Origin: JBPOFY01 sp051252415
Lineage (GTDB): Bacteria; Verrucomicrobiota; Verrucomicrobiia; Opitutales; Coraliomargaritaceae
Direction of reading: 5' to 3'
NCBI GenBank assembly: GCA_051252415.1
Contig: JBPOGA010000002.1
Coordinates: 62,001-126,000 of the forward strand
DNA length: 64,000 bases
Positions 9,181 through 16,837 of this stretch are shown piece after piece. Position 1 is the stretch's first letter; each line of letters starts with the position of its first letter. Under the pieces are notes generated by a model. That model was not told where the DNA came from, did no database searches, and was given only the letters and a program-made list of their open reading frames with translations. Made by a program: the position numbers and the translations under genes.

Positions 9181-10194
9181 TTATAGAGGGCTAGCTTCTG
9201 TAAGGTTGAAAGCTGCGCCGCCAGATCTATTGATCAAGAACATTTGTCCTGGCTCAACAATGACAGTCGCGCCTTGTTCGGTGCTAGCATCTGTGGATGT
9301 GCGCCAGCCAGTGCCGCCAATAAAGCCACTATCTTTATAGTAATAAGTTGTCAAACCTCCTCCAGCAGGAACGATAATGTTATCAGCTTCACCAGAGTTA
9401 CTGCCGCCATCAAGTCCAACTTCGTTGGCTGCGCCGAAAAGACCAGCAAGAGTAAGATCAACAGGAATCGAAGCGGACTTCCAGTTGAATCCAGCTTCAA
9501 CTGGAGTGGTCGCATCACCACCAAACACAGAGCCTGAAAGGACAATGTCAAGATCAGCGGATTGCTTACGAACAACAATTATTCCATCGCCAAACGGAAT
9601 TGTAGTTCCACCCTGCTCAGTGCTAGCATCTGTGGATGTGCGCCATCCAGTGCCACCAATAAAGCCACCATCTTTATAGTAATACGAAGTAAAACCAGAA
9701 GGACTCTGGAATAAAACCGTGTCAGCTTCACCAGAATTAGTACCACCATCAAGTCCAGCTTCATTTGCTGCACCAAATACATCTGCAATAGTTGTATATT
9801 CGCGAATAGTAAAGGTCTCGTCTCCAGCCAAGAGTGAAGTCAAATCATCAACAGTTGTTAATTCAGTAGCTGTGTTCGATGAAATCGTTGAACTCACACC
9901 TTCATTCGTCCCTGAAGTAATCAAGACATAAGCACCAGCGTAATCATCAACAGTCCAAGCAGCACCAGAAGCAGTAATCGTGTTTGCAGCTATTCCAGTT
10001 ATCGCACCTGCAGCGATCGATGACTTATGGAGGGGGACCCCCATATAGGTGAATGCCTCAGCTGCAACACCGCCAGTGCCAGCCACAGTAACTGTGACGT
10101 AGCCAACAGGCTCGGTTTCAACAGCTTGTAAGTTCGAAGATGCAGCAAGCAATGCTCCTGCGAGAATAAAAGTGGGTTTGATATATTTTTTCAT
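9181..10194 (-). CDS. TIGR02597 family secreted protein
   Basis: A 337-residue exported protein with signal peptide MKKYIKPTFILAGALLAASSNLQA. It resembles the TIGR02597 family, known mainly from Verrucomicrobiota and often found with PEP-CTERM proteins; its function is not known. Two segments of about 55 residues are near-identical (FGAANEAGLDGGTNSGEAD and FGAANEVGLDGGSNSGEAD, each followed by a YYYKD.GFIGGTGWRTSTDAS block), so the protein has an internal duplication. It ends without a PEP-CTERM tail. It lies directly upstream of the PEP-CTERM gene, and an IS element begins 79 bases upstream of its start codon, where the promoter should be. Confidence 0.8.
   Translation of the reverse strand: MKKYIKPTFILAGALLAASSNLQAVETEPVGYVTVTVAGTGGVAAEAFTYMGVPLHKSSIAAGAITGIAANTITASGAAWTVDDYAGAYVLITSGTNEGVSSTISSNTATELTTVDDLTSLLAGDETFTIREYTTIADVFGAANEAGLDGGTNSGEADTVLFQSPSGFTSYYYKDGGFIGGTGWRTSTDASTEQGGTTIPFGDGIIVVRKQSADLDIVLSGSVFGGDATTPVEAGFNWKSASIPVDLTLAGLFGAANEVGLDGGSNSGEADNIIVPAGGGLTTYYYKDSGFIGGTGWRTSTDASTEQGATVIVEPGQMFLINRSGGAAFNLTEASPL
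9270..9449. repeat. internal duplication unit 2 of the TIGR02597-type gene
   Basis: This segment closely matches about 9607-9786 in the same gene and in the same orientation. It includes a shared run GTGCTAGCATCTGTGGATGT and the codons for GFIGGTGWRTSTDAS. The high DNA identity points to a fairly recent duplication or to gene conversion between the units. Boundaries are approximate. Confidence 0.75.
9607..9786. repeat. internal duplication unit 1 of the TIGR02597-type gene
   Basis: Partner of 9270-9449; encodes the N-terminal-side copy (FGAANEAGLDGGTNSGEAD followed by the GGFIGGTGWRTS block). Boundaries are approximate. Confidence 0.75.
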
Positions 10195-10272
10195 AATTAA
10201 GTAGAGGATGTTTCAATGTAAGTAACATAAAAATAAAAACAAGAAAAAAGTAACTTTGCAAGCAATTAATAA

Positions 10273-11753
10273 TAATTAGTCGCGCCTTAAAAAGCACTAT
10301 GCGGCCCTCCATGATGCGTATTCTTGATTTAGATGACGTGCCCCGAAGTTCGTTCGTTTTGAATCGAGCCATAAAATAAGAGCAAAAAGAAGCTCGTTGA
10401 TCCACTTTTTGATATTCCATGCGGCTGCAGCGAGACCAAGGTTGACTCCAACCCCTGCAGCTCCCTTGAGGTAGCAACGTGCCATGCGATAATCACTTTT
10501 TAGATGTCCGATGACTGGCTCAATAGCCGCCCTTCGCCCAAAACGTTTGCGCTGTTTGCGTCGGTGGTGAGCACTGAGTCTTTTGCTAATCTTTCCGGGG
10601 ATCACAACGTCGGTATCACCAATCTTTTTGCGTCCGCGATACCCCTTGTCGACCAACACGCTTTCAAAAGTTTTACCGCTCATCGCTTCGGCCTGTTCAA
10701 GCGCAGGAGCCAAGGTGTCACCGTCATAAAGGTTCTCTTCGTAGCTGACCGCAGAGACGATCACACCACTGTCGCGCAGCATCGTCACCGAAGCCTTGCG
10801 ACCGAACTCATACTTCTTATGTGCCTTGCCTTTGGCGATGCACAACACATCGGGGTCATGCAAAGAGTAAACCTTGTTTTTATCGTGCCGTTGTTGCTGG
10901 AGCACTCGTTCGATGACACCCAATTCATCTGCATACTCAAGCTCTACGCCAGCATCTATCTTACGCTTAAAGTCTCTCAACAAGCGACCTGCGATGGTTT
11001 TGAGCTTACGCCGACACTTCTTGCGCTCCTTAACCAGACGATTACTGCGGGTGCGCAGACGAGCCAACTTTTGAGGCACTGTGCGCACATAACTACGACG
11101 CCACTTTACCGATTCCAATTCGCCCATACGCCAGAGTTTTTCGATACAATCTACATACAAGCGCGTATCGGTAGGAAACTTAACGTTTGCTTCCTGAACG
11201 GTCGTGTCCGCAACCAGTTCCTCCTCTTTTGCCACTTTGTCTGCGTGCAACTCCACTGTCATTTTTAGGATCTTTTCCACCCCTTCCTGCCCGATGCGAT
11301 TACGGAAGTGCACAAGCTCACTTGGCTCGCAAGGTAGCTTCCACTGAAAGTAACGTTCGCCGCAGAAATATTGCATGTAAGGATTCTGTTGCCACGCCTC
11401 GCAAACGCGTTCGTCTGACAAGTTTTCCAACTGCTTTAAAAGTAAAAGGCCGGCCATCAAACGCGTCGGCAATGCAGGACGCCCGAGGTCTTTGTAATAA
11501 CACTCAAAACTCTTTTCTAGCTTATCCCAAGGCAGTCGATTCGACAACTTGTAGAGCGCCTGACGCTGATCGAGCAAATGCTCTAAATCTTGTTGAAAAA
11601 GTTGAGAGGATTTTTCCAGGCGAGGCTTCGGTTTCATTGATTTGACCAGTTTTTCGAGGTTTAAGCGTGTTTACTGGTCAAGGATAGAGCACGTGAGACG
11701 TCATATCAAATTGACAATCAGCTGGATGTGACTTTCTAAGGGGCGACTAATTA
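10273..11753. mobile_element. complete IS5-type insertion sequence, about 1.48 kb
   Basis: One transposase gene flanked by inverted ends. The left end reads TAATTAGTCGCGCCTTAAAA; the right end, read inward on the other strand, gives TAATTAGTCGCCCCTTAGAA. If the termini are taken as AGTCGC, both are flanked by the direct repeat AATT; because the target is palindromic, a 3-base duplication (TAA/TTA) cannot be excluded. Ends and gene are intact, which suggests recent activity. It lies between the TIGR02597-type gene and the LolA-like gene. Confidence 0.85.
10297..11637 (-). CDS. IS5 family transposase
   Basis: DDE transposase of 446 residues. The N-terminal DUF772-type domain is visible (RPALPTRLMAGLLLLKQLEN... 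RYFQWKLPCEPSELVHFRNR). The catalytic acids are probably Asp in VADTTVQEANVKFPTD, Asp in VLVDKGYRGRKK and Glu in AAIEPVIGHLKSDYRM. A long basic, helical insertion (about residues 180-260) lies between the first and second Asp, as in the larger IS5/IS1182-like enzymes. The reading frame is intact. The subgroup is not certain from sequence reading alone. Confidence 0.92.
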   Translation of the reverse strand: MKPKPRLEKSSQLFQQDLEHLLDQRQALYKLSNRLPWDKLEKSFECYYKDLGRPALPTRLMAGLLLLKQLENLSDERVCEAWQQNPYMQYFCGERYFQWKLPCEPSELVHFRNRIGQEGVEKILKMTVELHADKVAKEEELVADTTVQEANVKFPTDTRLYVDCIEKLWRMGELESVKWRRSYVRTVPQKLARLRTRSNRLVKERKKCRRKLKTIAGRLLRDFKRKIDAGVELEYADELGVIERVLQQQRHDKNKVYSLHDPDVLCIAKGKAHKKYEFGRKASVTMLRDSGVIVSAVSYEENLYDGDTLAPALEQAEAMSGKTFESVLVDKGYRGRKKIGDTDVVIPGKISKRLSAHHRRKQRKRFGRRAAIEPVIGHLKSDYRMARCYLKGAAGVGVNLGLAAAAWNIKKWINELLFALILWLDSKRTNFGARHLNQEYASWRAA

Positions 11754-11822
11754 AACCTATTTCATTGAAAATCCATGAGGTATCCAGTCCTCATTGAAAA
11801 AAGCATCCAAATGAAACGAAAA

Positions 11823-12881
11823 TCACTCAGATGGCTGACCTATCAAATCTAAATCCTTCACCGAGATATCAAACTTAGAGGGTTCAGCAAAAGGCGAAAA
11901 TCCTCGCCAAGAATCAACGTCGGACCCCAGAGGGTTCGCCTCGTCAGCAACTGGCTTCCCAATATACCACTTAGATGGAAACAATAACTCTTGGCTCAAG
12001 TTTTCGCCCGCTTTATACTCTGGCATGCTTGCCACAGATGCGCGAGTAAATATCCATGTCGTAACGCCCGAATTAAATTTTACATCAGTAATTTCTACAG
12101 TGTAGCGCAACTCGCCATCTACGCGCAGCTCGCTTACTGAAGGAATACGCACCTTATCAACAACCTTAAACCCGATATTGGTTGTCGTCTCCAACTCACC
12201 ATTTAAAGCATTAGTCGTAATTCGCTGAAACTCATCAAACGAAGTCGCATCAATCATCGACGTAACCTCTTGCCCGTTCGGCAAAGTAACTAAAAGCTCA
12301 TAGCAACGTCGGCCTCTAATCACTTTCGTGCCTTTAGATTCGATAGTCTTCCCTTTTAACTGCGGATAGCACAGAGAGCCGCCAGTAGTTGAATCACGAA
12401 TAAAGTTCATCGCGTCTGCCTCCGACATACTTACGACCTCTTTTGATTTAACTAAGTCCACAATCCATGCGTCAACACCATCATAAGACATCACCTGAAT
12501 CGGCTGTCCCTCATAATACATTACAATCTTAGTACTGTTCGGCTTCTTCTTAAAAACAACAAAGCGAAACACCCGCCCACCGGTCACCCGAAGCTCACCT
12601 TCATAGCGAATACTCTCAACCTCACTCCAATTCTCTTCACTGGTAAAATTGAAGTAATAGTAATCACTCAAAATACTCGCAACATCTGGATCCATACCAG
12701 AAACATCCATTGGCTCAAGCGTACGAATCAACTCATTATAACTGGCCGACTCCTCTGCCTCGGGTTGCGCCACCATAAATGTCGCACCAAAGAAGCTCAA
12801 AATAAAGCTGGCGTAGAGCGCCCCGCAATAAGGTATCGCGAAAAAACGGGTAATCTGGGAAGTATGGTTAGATCGTTTCAT
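11823..12881 (-). CDS. LolA-like outer membrane lipoprotein-sorting protein
   Basis: A 352-residue exported protein. Signal-type N-terminus with a hydrophobic core ALYASFILSFFGATFMVA (about residues 21-38). The rest reads as the LolA/LolB-like barrel of the outer-membrane lipoprotein-sorting family: IRYEGELRVTGGRVFRFVVFKKKPN, then VMYYEGQPIQVMSYDGVDAW and a later TYTVEITDVKFN-like strand pattern. Similar proteins are common in Verrucomicrobiota as standalone genes of unknown cargo. The gene starts upstream of the IS element and is not linked to any clear operon. Confidence 0.7.
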   Translation of the reverse strand: MKRSNHTSQITRFFAIPYCGALYASFILSFFGATFMVAQPEAEESASYNELIRTLEPMDVSGMDPDVASILSDYYYFNFTSEENWSEVESIRYEGELRVTGGRVFRFVVFKKKPNSTKIVMYYEGQPIQVMSYDGVDAWIVDLVKSKEVVSMSEADAMNFIRDSTTGGSLCYPQLKGKTIESKGTKVIRGRRCYELLVTLPNGQEVTSMIDATSFDEFQRITTNALNGELETTTNIGFKVVDKVRIPSVSELRVDGELRYTVEITDVKFNSGVTTWIFTRASVASMPEYKAGENLSQELLFPSKWYIGKPVADEANPLGSDVDSWRGFSPFAEPSKFDISVKDLDLIGQPSE

Positions 12882-13282
12882 AGTAAATCAATGACAGTGC
12901 TTTATGTACTGCGAACTAAGATCAGACGGAAGCCTCGCTGAATGTCAATCTCCGTGCGGATTCAAATCGAGATCATGATTTAGCGAGAAAGTGATGTGCG
13001 CTGGGGTGGGTCAGGGTACATCTAAACACAGGCAGAAACGTAAAAAACATGCGGTGCTGAGTTTTAACCTCTTATGGACGCATGGACGCTTAAAATTGCG
13101 CTTAACGCATTAGATAGAAGCTGCTAGCGTAATGGCGCTAACAGCTGGCTACGACAGAACATATACTGCCGCGCATCACTCTTTGTGAAAATACGCACGA
13201 TAAAAACGGGAGCAAGATGCTCCCACCACCTTGCGAATGACTGATCTAGGACCAGTAGAGGCCCAGCAATTTAGCACAAACC
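12882..13282. other. 400-bp intergenic region
   Basis: No credible gene. Two hairpins: GCTGCTAGCG with CGCTAACAGC (13120-13145, one mismatch), and GGGAGCAAGATGCTCCCAC (13208-13226), nearly the same as a copy at 36618-36636. The latter could help end transcription of ugd, although it lies past the stop codon without a clear T-run. Confidence 0.6.
13208..13226. repeat. short palindromic repeat GGGAGCA(A/G)GATGCTCCCAC, copy 1
   Basis: GGGAGCAAGATGCTCCCAC differs by one loop base from 36618-36636. Both lie 3' of genes. Confidence 0.75.
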
Positions 13283-14641
13283 CTAGCCTTTACCTATCCC
13301 TGAGGCTTCGAAGCCGATCTCGCGGAGCGCCTCCAAGTCTAGCAAATTTCTACCATCAAAGAGAAAGGCTGGCTGGTGCATTTCGTCGTAGATCTTCTTA
13401 AAGTCTAAAGCCTTAAATTCATCCCATTCGGTCAGAATTAAGATCGCATGTGCGCCCTTGGTCGCTTCGTGAATATCCTCGCAGATGGTAACATACGGAT
13501 TGTCCGCGTCGATTGCGAGATCACGATAGATCTGCTCTTTAGTCACCTTGGGATCGTAAATGGCGAGATTGGCCTGCTCTTGAAGCAGGTCGTCGCAAAC
13601 ATAAATCGCAGCAGATTCGCGCGTGTCATTGGTGTCTTTTTTAAATGCGAAGCCTAAAACCGCGATTTTCTTATCGGATACCGTATTAAACATACTGCCG
13701 ATCACTCGGCGGCCAAAGCGGTGCTTCTGGTAATCGTTCATCTCAATCACACCGTTCCAATATGCGGCCACTTCTGGCAAGCCGAAGTGCTCGCAAAGAT
13801 AGACGAGGTTGAAAATGTCCTTTTGAAAGCAAGAACCACCAAATCCAACAGAGGACTTGAGGAATTTAGGGCCAATTCGGCTGTCAGTGCCAATAGCATG
13901 GGCAACTTCGTCGACATCTGCACCTGTGGCTTCACAAAGTGCCGAGATCGCATTAATTGAGGAAATACGCTGGGCGAGGAATGCATTGGCGGTGAGCTTG
14001 GAAAGCTCGGAGGACCAGACATTTGTGGTCAGAATCTTGTCGCGCGGCACCCATGTGGCATACACATCTACCAATTTCTGAATCGCGGCATGGCCCTCTG
14101 GGGTCTGATCGCCTCCGATTAGGACACGGTCTGGCGCTTCGAGGTCAGCCATCGCGGTGCCCTCTGCCAAAAATTCGGGATTAGACAGTATCTGAAAATG
14201 GCGACCATTGGAGTTCGCCTCCAGAATACGCTTAACTGATTCGGCAGTGCGCACAGGTAGCGTCGATTTTTCAACCACGATCTTATCGTCCTCGGCCACC
14301 TCAGCGATTTTACGGGCACACTTCTCTATGTATCGAAGATCTGCCGCACGGCCTGCACCGACCCCATAAGTCTTCGTCGGTGTATTGACACTTAAGAAAA
14401 TAATATCCGCCTCGCGAATAGCGGTGTCAATATCAGTAGAGAAAAAGAGGTTCGTACCACGACTGGCTTGAACAATTTCATCAAGGCCTGGTTCGAAAAT
14501 TGGCAGTTCGCTTGAATTCCACGCATCAATGCGGTCCTGATTAATGTCCACAACCGTCACAGTGTGCCCTGCGCACTTATGCGCGATCATGGCCATAGTC
14601 GGCCCGCCTACGTATCCAGCTCCTATGCAGCAAATTTTCAT
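13283..14641 (-). CDS. UDP-glucose 6-dehydrogenase, eukaryote-like type
   Basis: Oxidises UDP-glucose to UDP-glucuronate in two NAD-dependent steps, feeding surface polysaccharide synthesis. The Rossmann motif GAGYVGGPTMAMIA is at the start, VNTPTKTYG near residue 86, and the catalytic Cys271 in VGFGGSCFQKDIFNLVYLCE. The wording of several blocks (NTPTKTYGxGxGRAADLRYIE, FQKDIFNLVYLCE, GFAFKKDTNDTRESAAIYV) and the 452-residue length are closer to animal and plant UGDH than to the shorter bacterial TuaD/Ugd enzymes. The gene is divergent from the TIGR04282-like gene at 14742, with 100 bases between them. Confidence 0.95.
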   Translation of the reverse strand: MKICCIGAGYVGGPTMAMIAHKCAGHTVTVVDINQDRIDAWNSSELPIFEPGLDEIVQASRGTNLFFSTDIDTAIREADIIFLSVNTPTKTYGVGAGRAADLRYIEKCARKIAEVAEDDKIVVEKSTLPVRTAESVKRILEANSNGRHFQILSNPEFLAEGTAMADLEAPDRVLIGGDQTPEGHAAIQKLVDVYATWVPRDKILTTNVWSSELSKLTANAFLAQRISSINAISALCEATGADVDEVAHAIGTDSRIGPKFLKSSVGFGGSCFQKDIFNLVYLCEHFGLPEVAAYWNGVIEMNDYQKHRFGRRVIGSMFNTVSDKKIAVLGFAFKKDTNDTRESAAIYVCDDLLQEQANLAIYDPKVTKEQIYRDLAIDADNPYVTICEDIHEATKGAHAILILTEWDEFKALDFKKIYDEMHQPAFLFDGRNLLDLEALREIGFEASGIGKG

Positions 14642-14741
14642 GGTTGCTTTTGGTATAGTATCGCCCGTCCCTTACAAGGGAATTTTACAGACACGAATCT
14701 CACCATTTTCCACCGATAAACAGACTCATCTATTGAAACGA

Positions 14742-15344
14742 ATGAATACTATTCTCGTTTTCCTCAAGGCCCCCATTACTGGCAGTGTAAAAACACGCCT
14801 TGCCAACAGCATTGGTGACAGTGAAGCGCTCAACATTTATAGCCAACTGGTAGAGCGCCAACTCGCCGCGCTCCCCGAGAAATACAGAATTGAGATACAC
14901 TTCACGCCTCCCAAGCATGAAGGATTGGTCCGCGAGTGGCTGGGCGATGCTTGTGATTACTACCCTCAAAGCGACGGTGATCTCTCCGATCGGTTAAAAT
15001 TCGCCTCAGCCGAATCCTTTAAACGAGGTAGTGAAAGCGTTTTTTGTATCGGAGGGGATTGCCCAAATCTCGGCCCAGCCCAATTTGCCACAGCATTGGC
15101 GCAACTCGCTGGCGCCAAAGACATCGTCTTTGGCCCTACCGAGGATGGGGGCTACTACCTGGTCGGTATGCGCGCACCACATTTGGAAGTTTTCGAAGAC
15201 ATCCCGTGGAGCTCTAGGGACACACTCACAGTCTCAGTCGAAAAAGCTACGTCGCTTGGACTGAATGTGCATTTTTTGGAAACACTCTATGATGTGGATA
15301 CGATCGATGAGCTCGAACGCGCTAAAGCTGAAGGGCTAATTTAA
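14742..15344 (+). CDS. TIGR04282 family arsenosugar-type glycosyltransferase
   Basis: A 200-residue GT-A-fold protein of the DUF2064/TIGR04282 family, named for its co-occurrence with ArsM and ArsS in arsenosugar loci. Seen: N-terminal VFLKAPITGSVKTRLA, a nucleotidyl/sugar-transferase-like VFCIGGDCPNLGP, then FGPTEDGGYYLVGM, and near the end DVDTIDELERA. The ATG at 14742 (MNTILVFLK) is chosen. The upstream frame is open but has no homology. It is the only plus-strand member of the locus and lies 290 bases from the end of arsM. The reaction of this family has not been shown directly; transfer of a sugar or activated nucleotide in arsenosugar formation is inferred from context. Confidence 0.85.
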   Translation: MNTILVFLKAPITGSVKTRLANSIGDSEALNIYSQLVERQLAALPEKYRIEIHFTPPKHEGLVREWLGDACDYYPQSDGDLSDRLKFASAESFKRGSESVFCIGGDCPNLGPAQFATALAQLAGAKDIVFGPTEDGGYYLVGMRAPHLEVFEDIPWSSRDTLTVSVEKATSLGLNVHFLETLYDVDTIDELERAKAEGLI

Positions 15345-15390
15345 AATTCATCGTCGATTTGCGGAATGGATACTGGCGATCTGTTTTGGC

Positions 15391-15548
15391 CGCGAAGTAA
15401 CGCTAAGCGTCGCGAAGACTTCATTTGTAGGGCCGTGCTTCACTGGCAGTTGCAGGACGAGCTGAGCGGACGGAAAGCATCGCGCGAGCGCGAGCCCTAC
15501 GCATAATCCAATTACGTTTGCTTCGCGTAACCTTTGCGACTCTTCGCG
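15391..15548. repeat. nested palindromic repeat between convergent genes
   Basis: Outer arms CGCGAAG...CTTCGCG (15391-15417 and 15521-15548, imperfect) enclose an inner pair GTAGGGC (15427-15433) and GCCCTAC (15493-15499). It fills most of the 290 bases between the 3' ends of the TIGR04282-like gene and arsM. No coding signal is seen in the interval. Confidence 0.65.
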
Positions 15549-15634
15549 GGAAGTCATTTCATGTAATCGCCGATGGACACAAAAAAGGTTCATCGTCATT
15601 TACCAAGGAATGACACGAATAATCTCTAAATCAC

Positions 15635-16780
15635 TCAGCAGCAATCGACTCCATCGATGCAGTTCCGAGCCTCGGTGGTCGCATCGTAGTCCTGCCCCTT
15701 CGTCTCCTTCGGATGACGCCGTGCATTTTTTGCGCAATTAAATGGCAGAGCTTCATTGGGTGCAATCGGCTCCAGTGGTTCTAGGGCGGCAAATTGGCCC
15801 GCGTATGGACCAGTCTGCAAGAGTTGAAACGTTTTATGGCAGACCGCGACACGCACGCCACGATCGTAGCGATGCCCATCATCATCGAGCACTGACTTAA
15901 AGGGCCCCTGGTAAACCACAGCTTGGTTATGCTCAAAACATGCCCCTTGCTTGCCCTTAAAAGCCTGCACTGTAACCGAGCGAAATTCGATACCTGCAAC
16001 TGTTTGCCATGGCTCGGTTTCAAACTTAACCAATTCAACACCGTAGAAACCTGCATCCTCAAAAGCTTTTAAAAAGCCTTCCTCACTCAGCGCCCCCGAA
16101 ATGCAGCCGCTCCACAGGTGCGAATCTGCACGCATGGAATCCGGTACTTCTTCGTCACTGACGATGTCCGAAATCACTGCACGCCCGCCATTTTTAAGCA
16201 CTCGGAAAATCTCCTGGAAGAGTTTCGGTTTCTGCTCTGGCTCCACCAGATTTAATACACAATTGGAAACAACAACGTCGACCGAGTCGCTAGCGACTAA
16301 GGGTTGCTTCAAACGCAGTGATTCAGCTATTTCATCCAACTTTAGAAAGTCGCTGGCATCGCCAATCGGACGCTTTTCCAGTTCAGCACCAAGTAAATCT
16401 AGATCCAAAGCAAGGTCTTGAATACGACCTTTACGGAATTCCACATTCGAAAAGCCAATCCGCTCCGCGACGATTGGGGCATTGCGATTCGCCACCTCCA
16501 ACATGTCGTCGGTCATATCAACGCCGATCACTTTACCAGATTCGCCAACAACTTGCGCCGCAATGAAGCAAATTTTACCAGTGCCAGAGCCTAAATCCAA
16601 CACCGTCTCCCCCTCCTTCAGCCATTTCGACGGATCGCCGCAGCCATAATCCTTCTCGACCACTTCATCTGGAATCACTTCCAAATACTTTGGATCATAG
16701 TCGACAGGACAGCAAAGCGCGGCTTCAGGTTGCTTCGCGGCATCTGCGTAGCGTTTTTCAACAGAGGAGCGTGTATTCAT
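15635..16780 (-). CDS. arsM: arsenite S-adenosylmethionine methyltransferase ArsM, arsenosugar type
   Basis: Methylates trivalent arsenic with SAM; in arsenosugar producers it makes the dimethylated arsenic used by ArsS. The 381-residue protein has the SAM motif LDLGSGTGK (61-69) and the three arsenic-binding cysteines at Cys47 (YGCGDP), Cys174 (VSNCVLN) and Cys226 (SGCISGAL), plus a Cys23-Cys24 pair. After the methyltransferase core, residues about 260-381 form the extra C-terminal domain seen in the arsenosugar subgroup, and the protein ends CIDGVDCC. The glycosyltransferase gene upstream stops 57 bases before its ATG on the same strand. Detoxification alone is possible, but arsS and two other arsenosugar-associated families nearby favour arsenosugar synthesis. 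Confidence 0.92.
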   Translation of the reverse strand: MNTRSSVEKRYADAAKQPEAALCCPVDYDPKYLEVIPDEVVEKDYGCGDPSKWLKEGETVLDLGSGTGKICFIAAQVVGESGKVIGVDMTDDMLEVANRNAPIVAERIGFSNVEFRKGRIQDLALDLDLLGAELEKRPIGDASDFLKLDEIAESLRLKQPLVASDSVDVVVSNCVLNLVEPEQKPKLFQEIFRVLKNGGRAVISDIVSDEEVPDSMRADSHLWSGCISGALSEEGFLKAFEDAGFYGVELVKFETEPWQTVAGIEFRSVTVQAFKGKQGACFEHNQAVVYQGPFKSVLDDDGHRYDRGVRVAVCHKTFQLLQTGPYAGQFAALEPLEPIAPNEALPFNCAKNARRHPKETKGQDYDATTEARNCIDGVDCC

Positions 16781-16837
16781 AGGTAAAATAACTAAATGTT
16801 AATGGCTTATAGGTAATGAGAAGACTCCAACAGCATT

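Noticed and set aside
10504..11268. 254-codon open frame on the plus strand across the transposase gene
   Set aside because: It lies antisense to a clear IS5-type transposase, has no recognisable domain and its composition mirrors the transposase codons.
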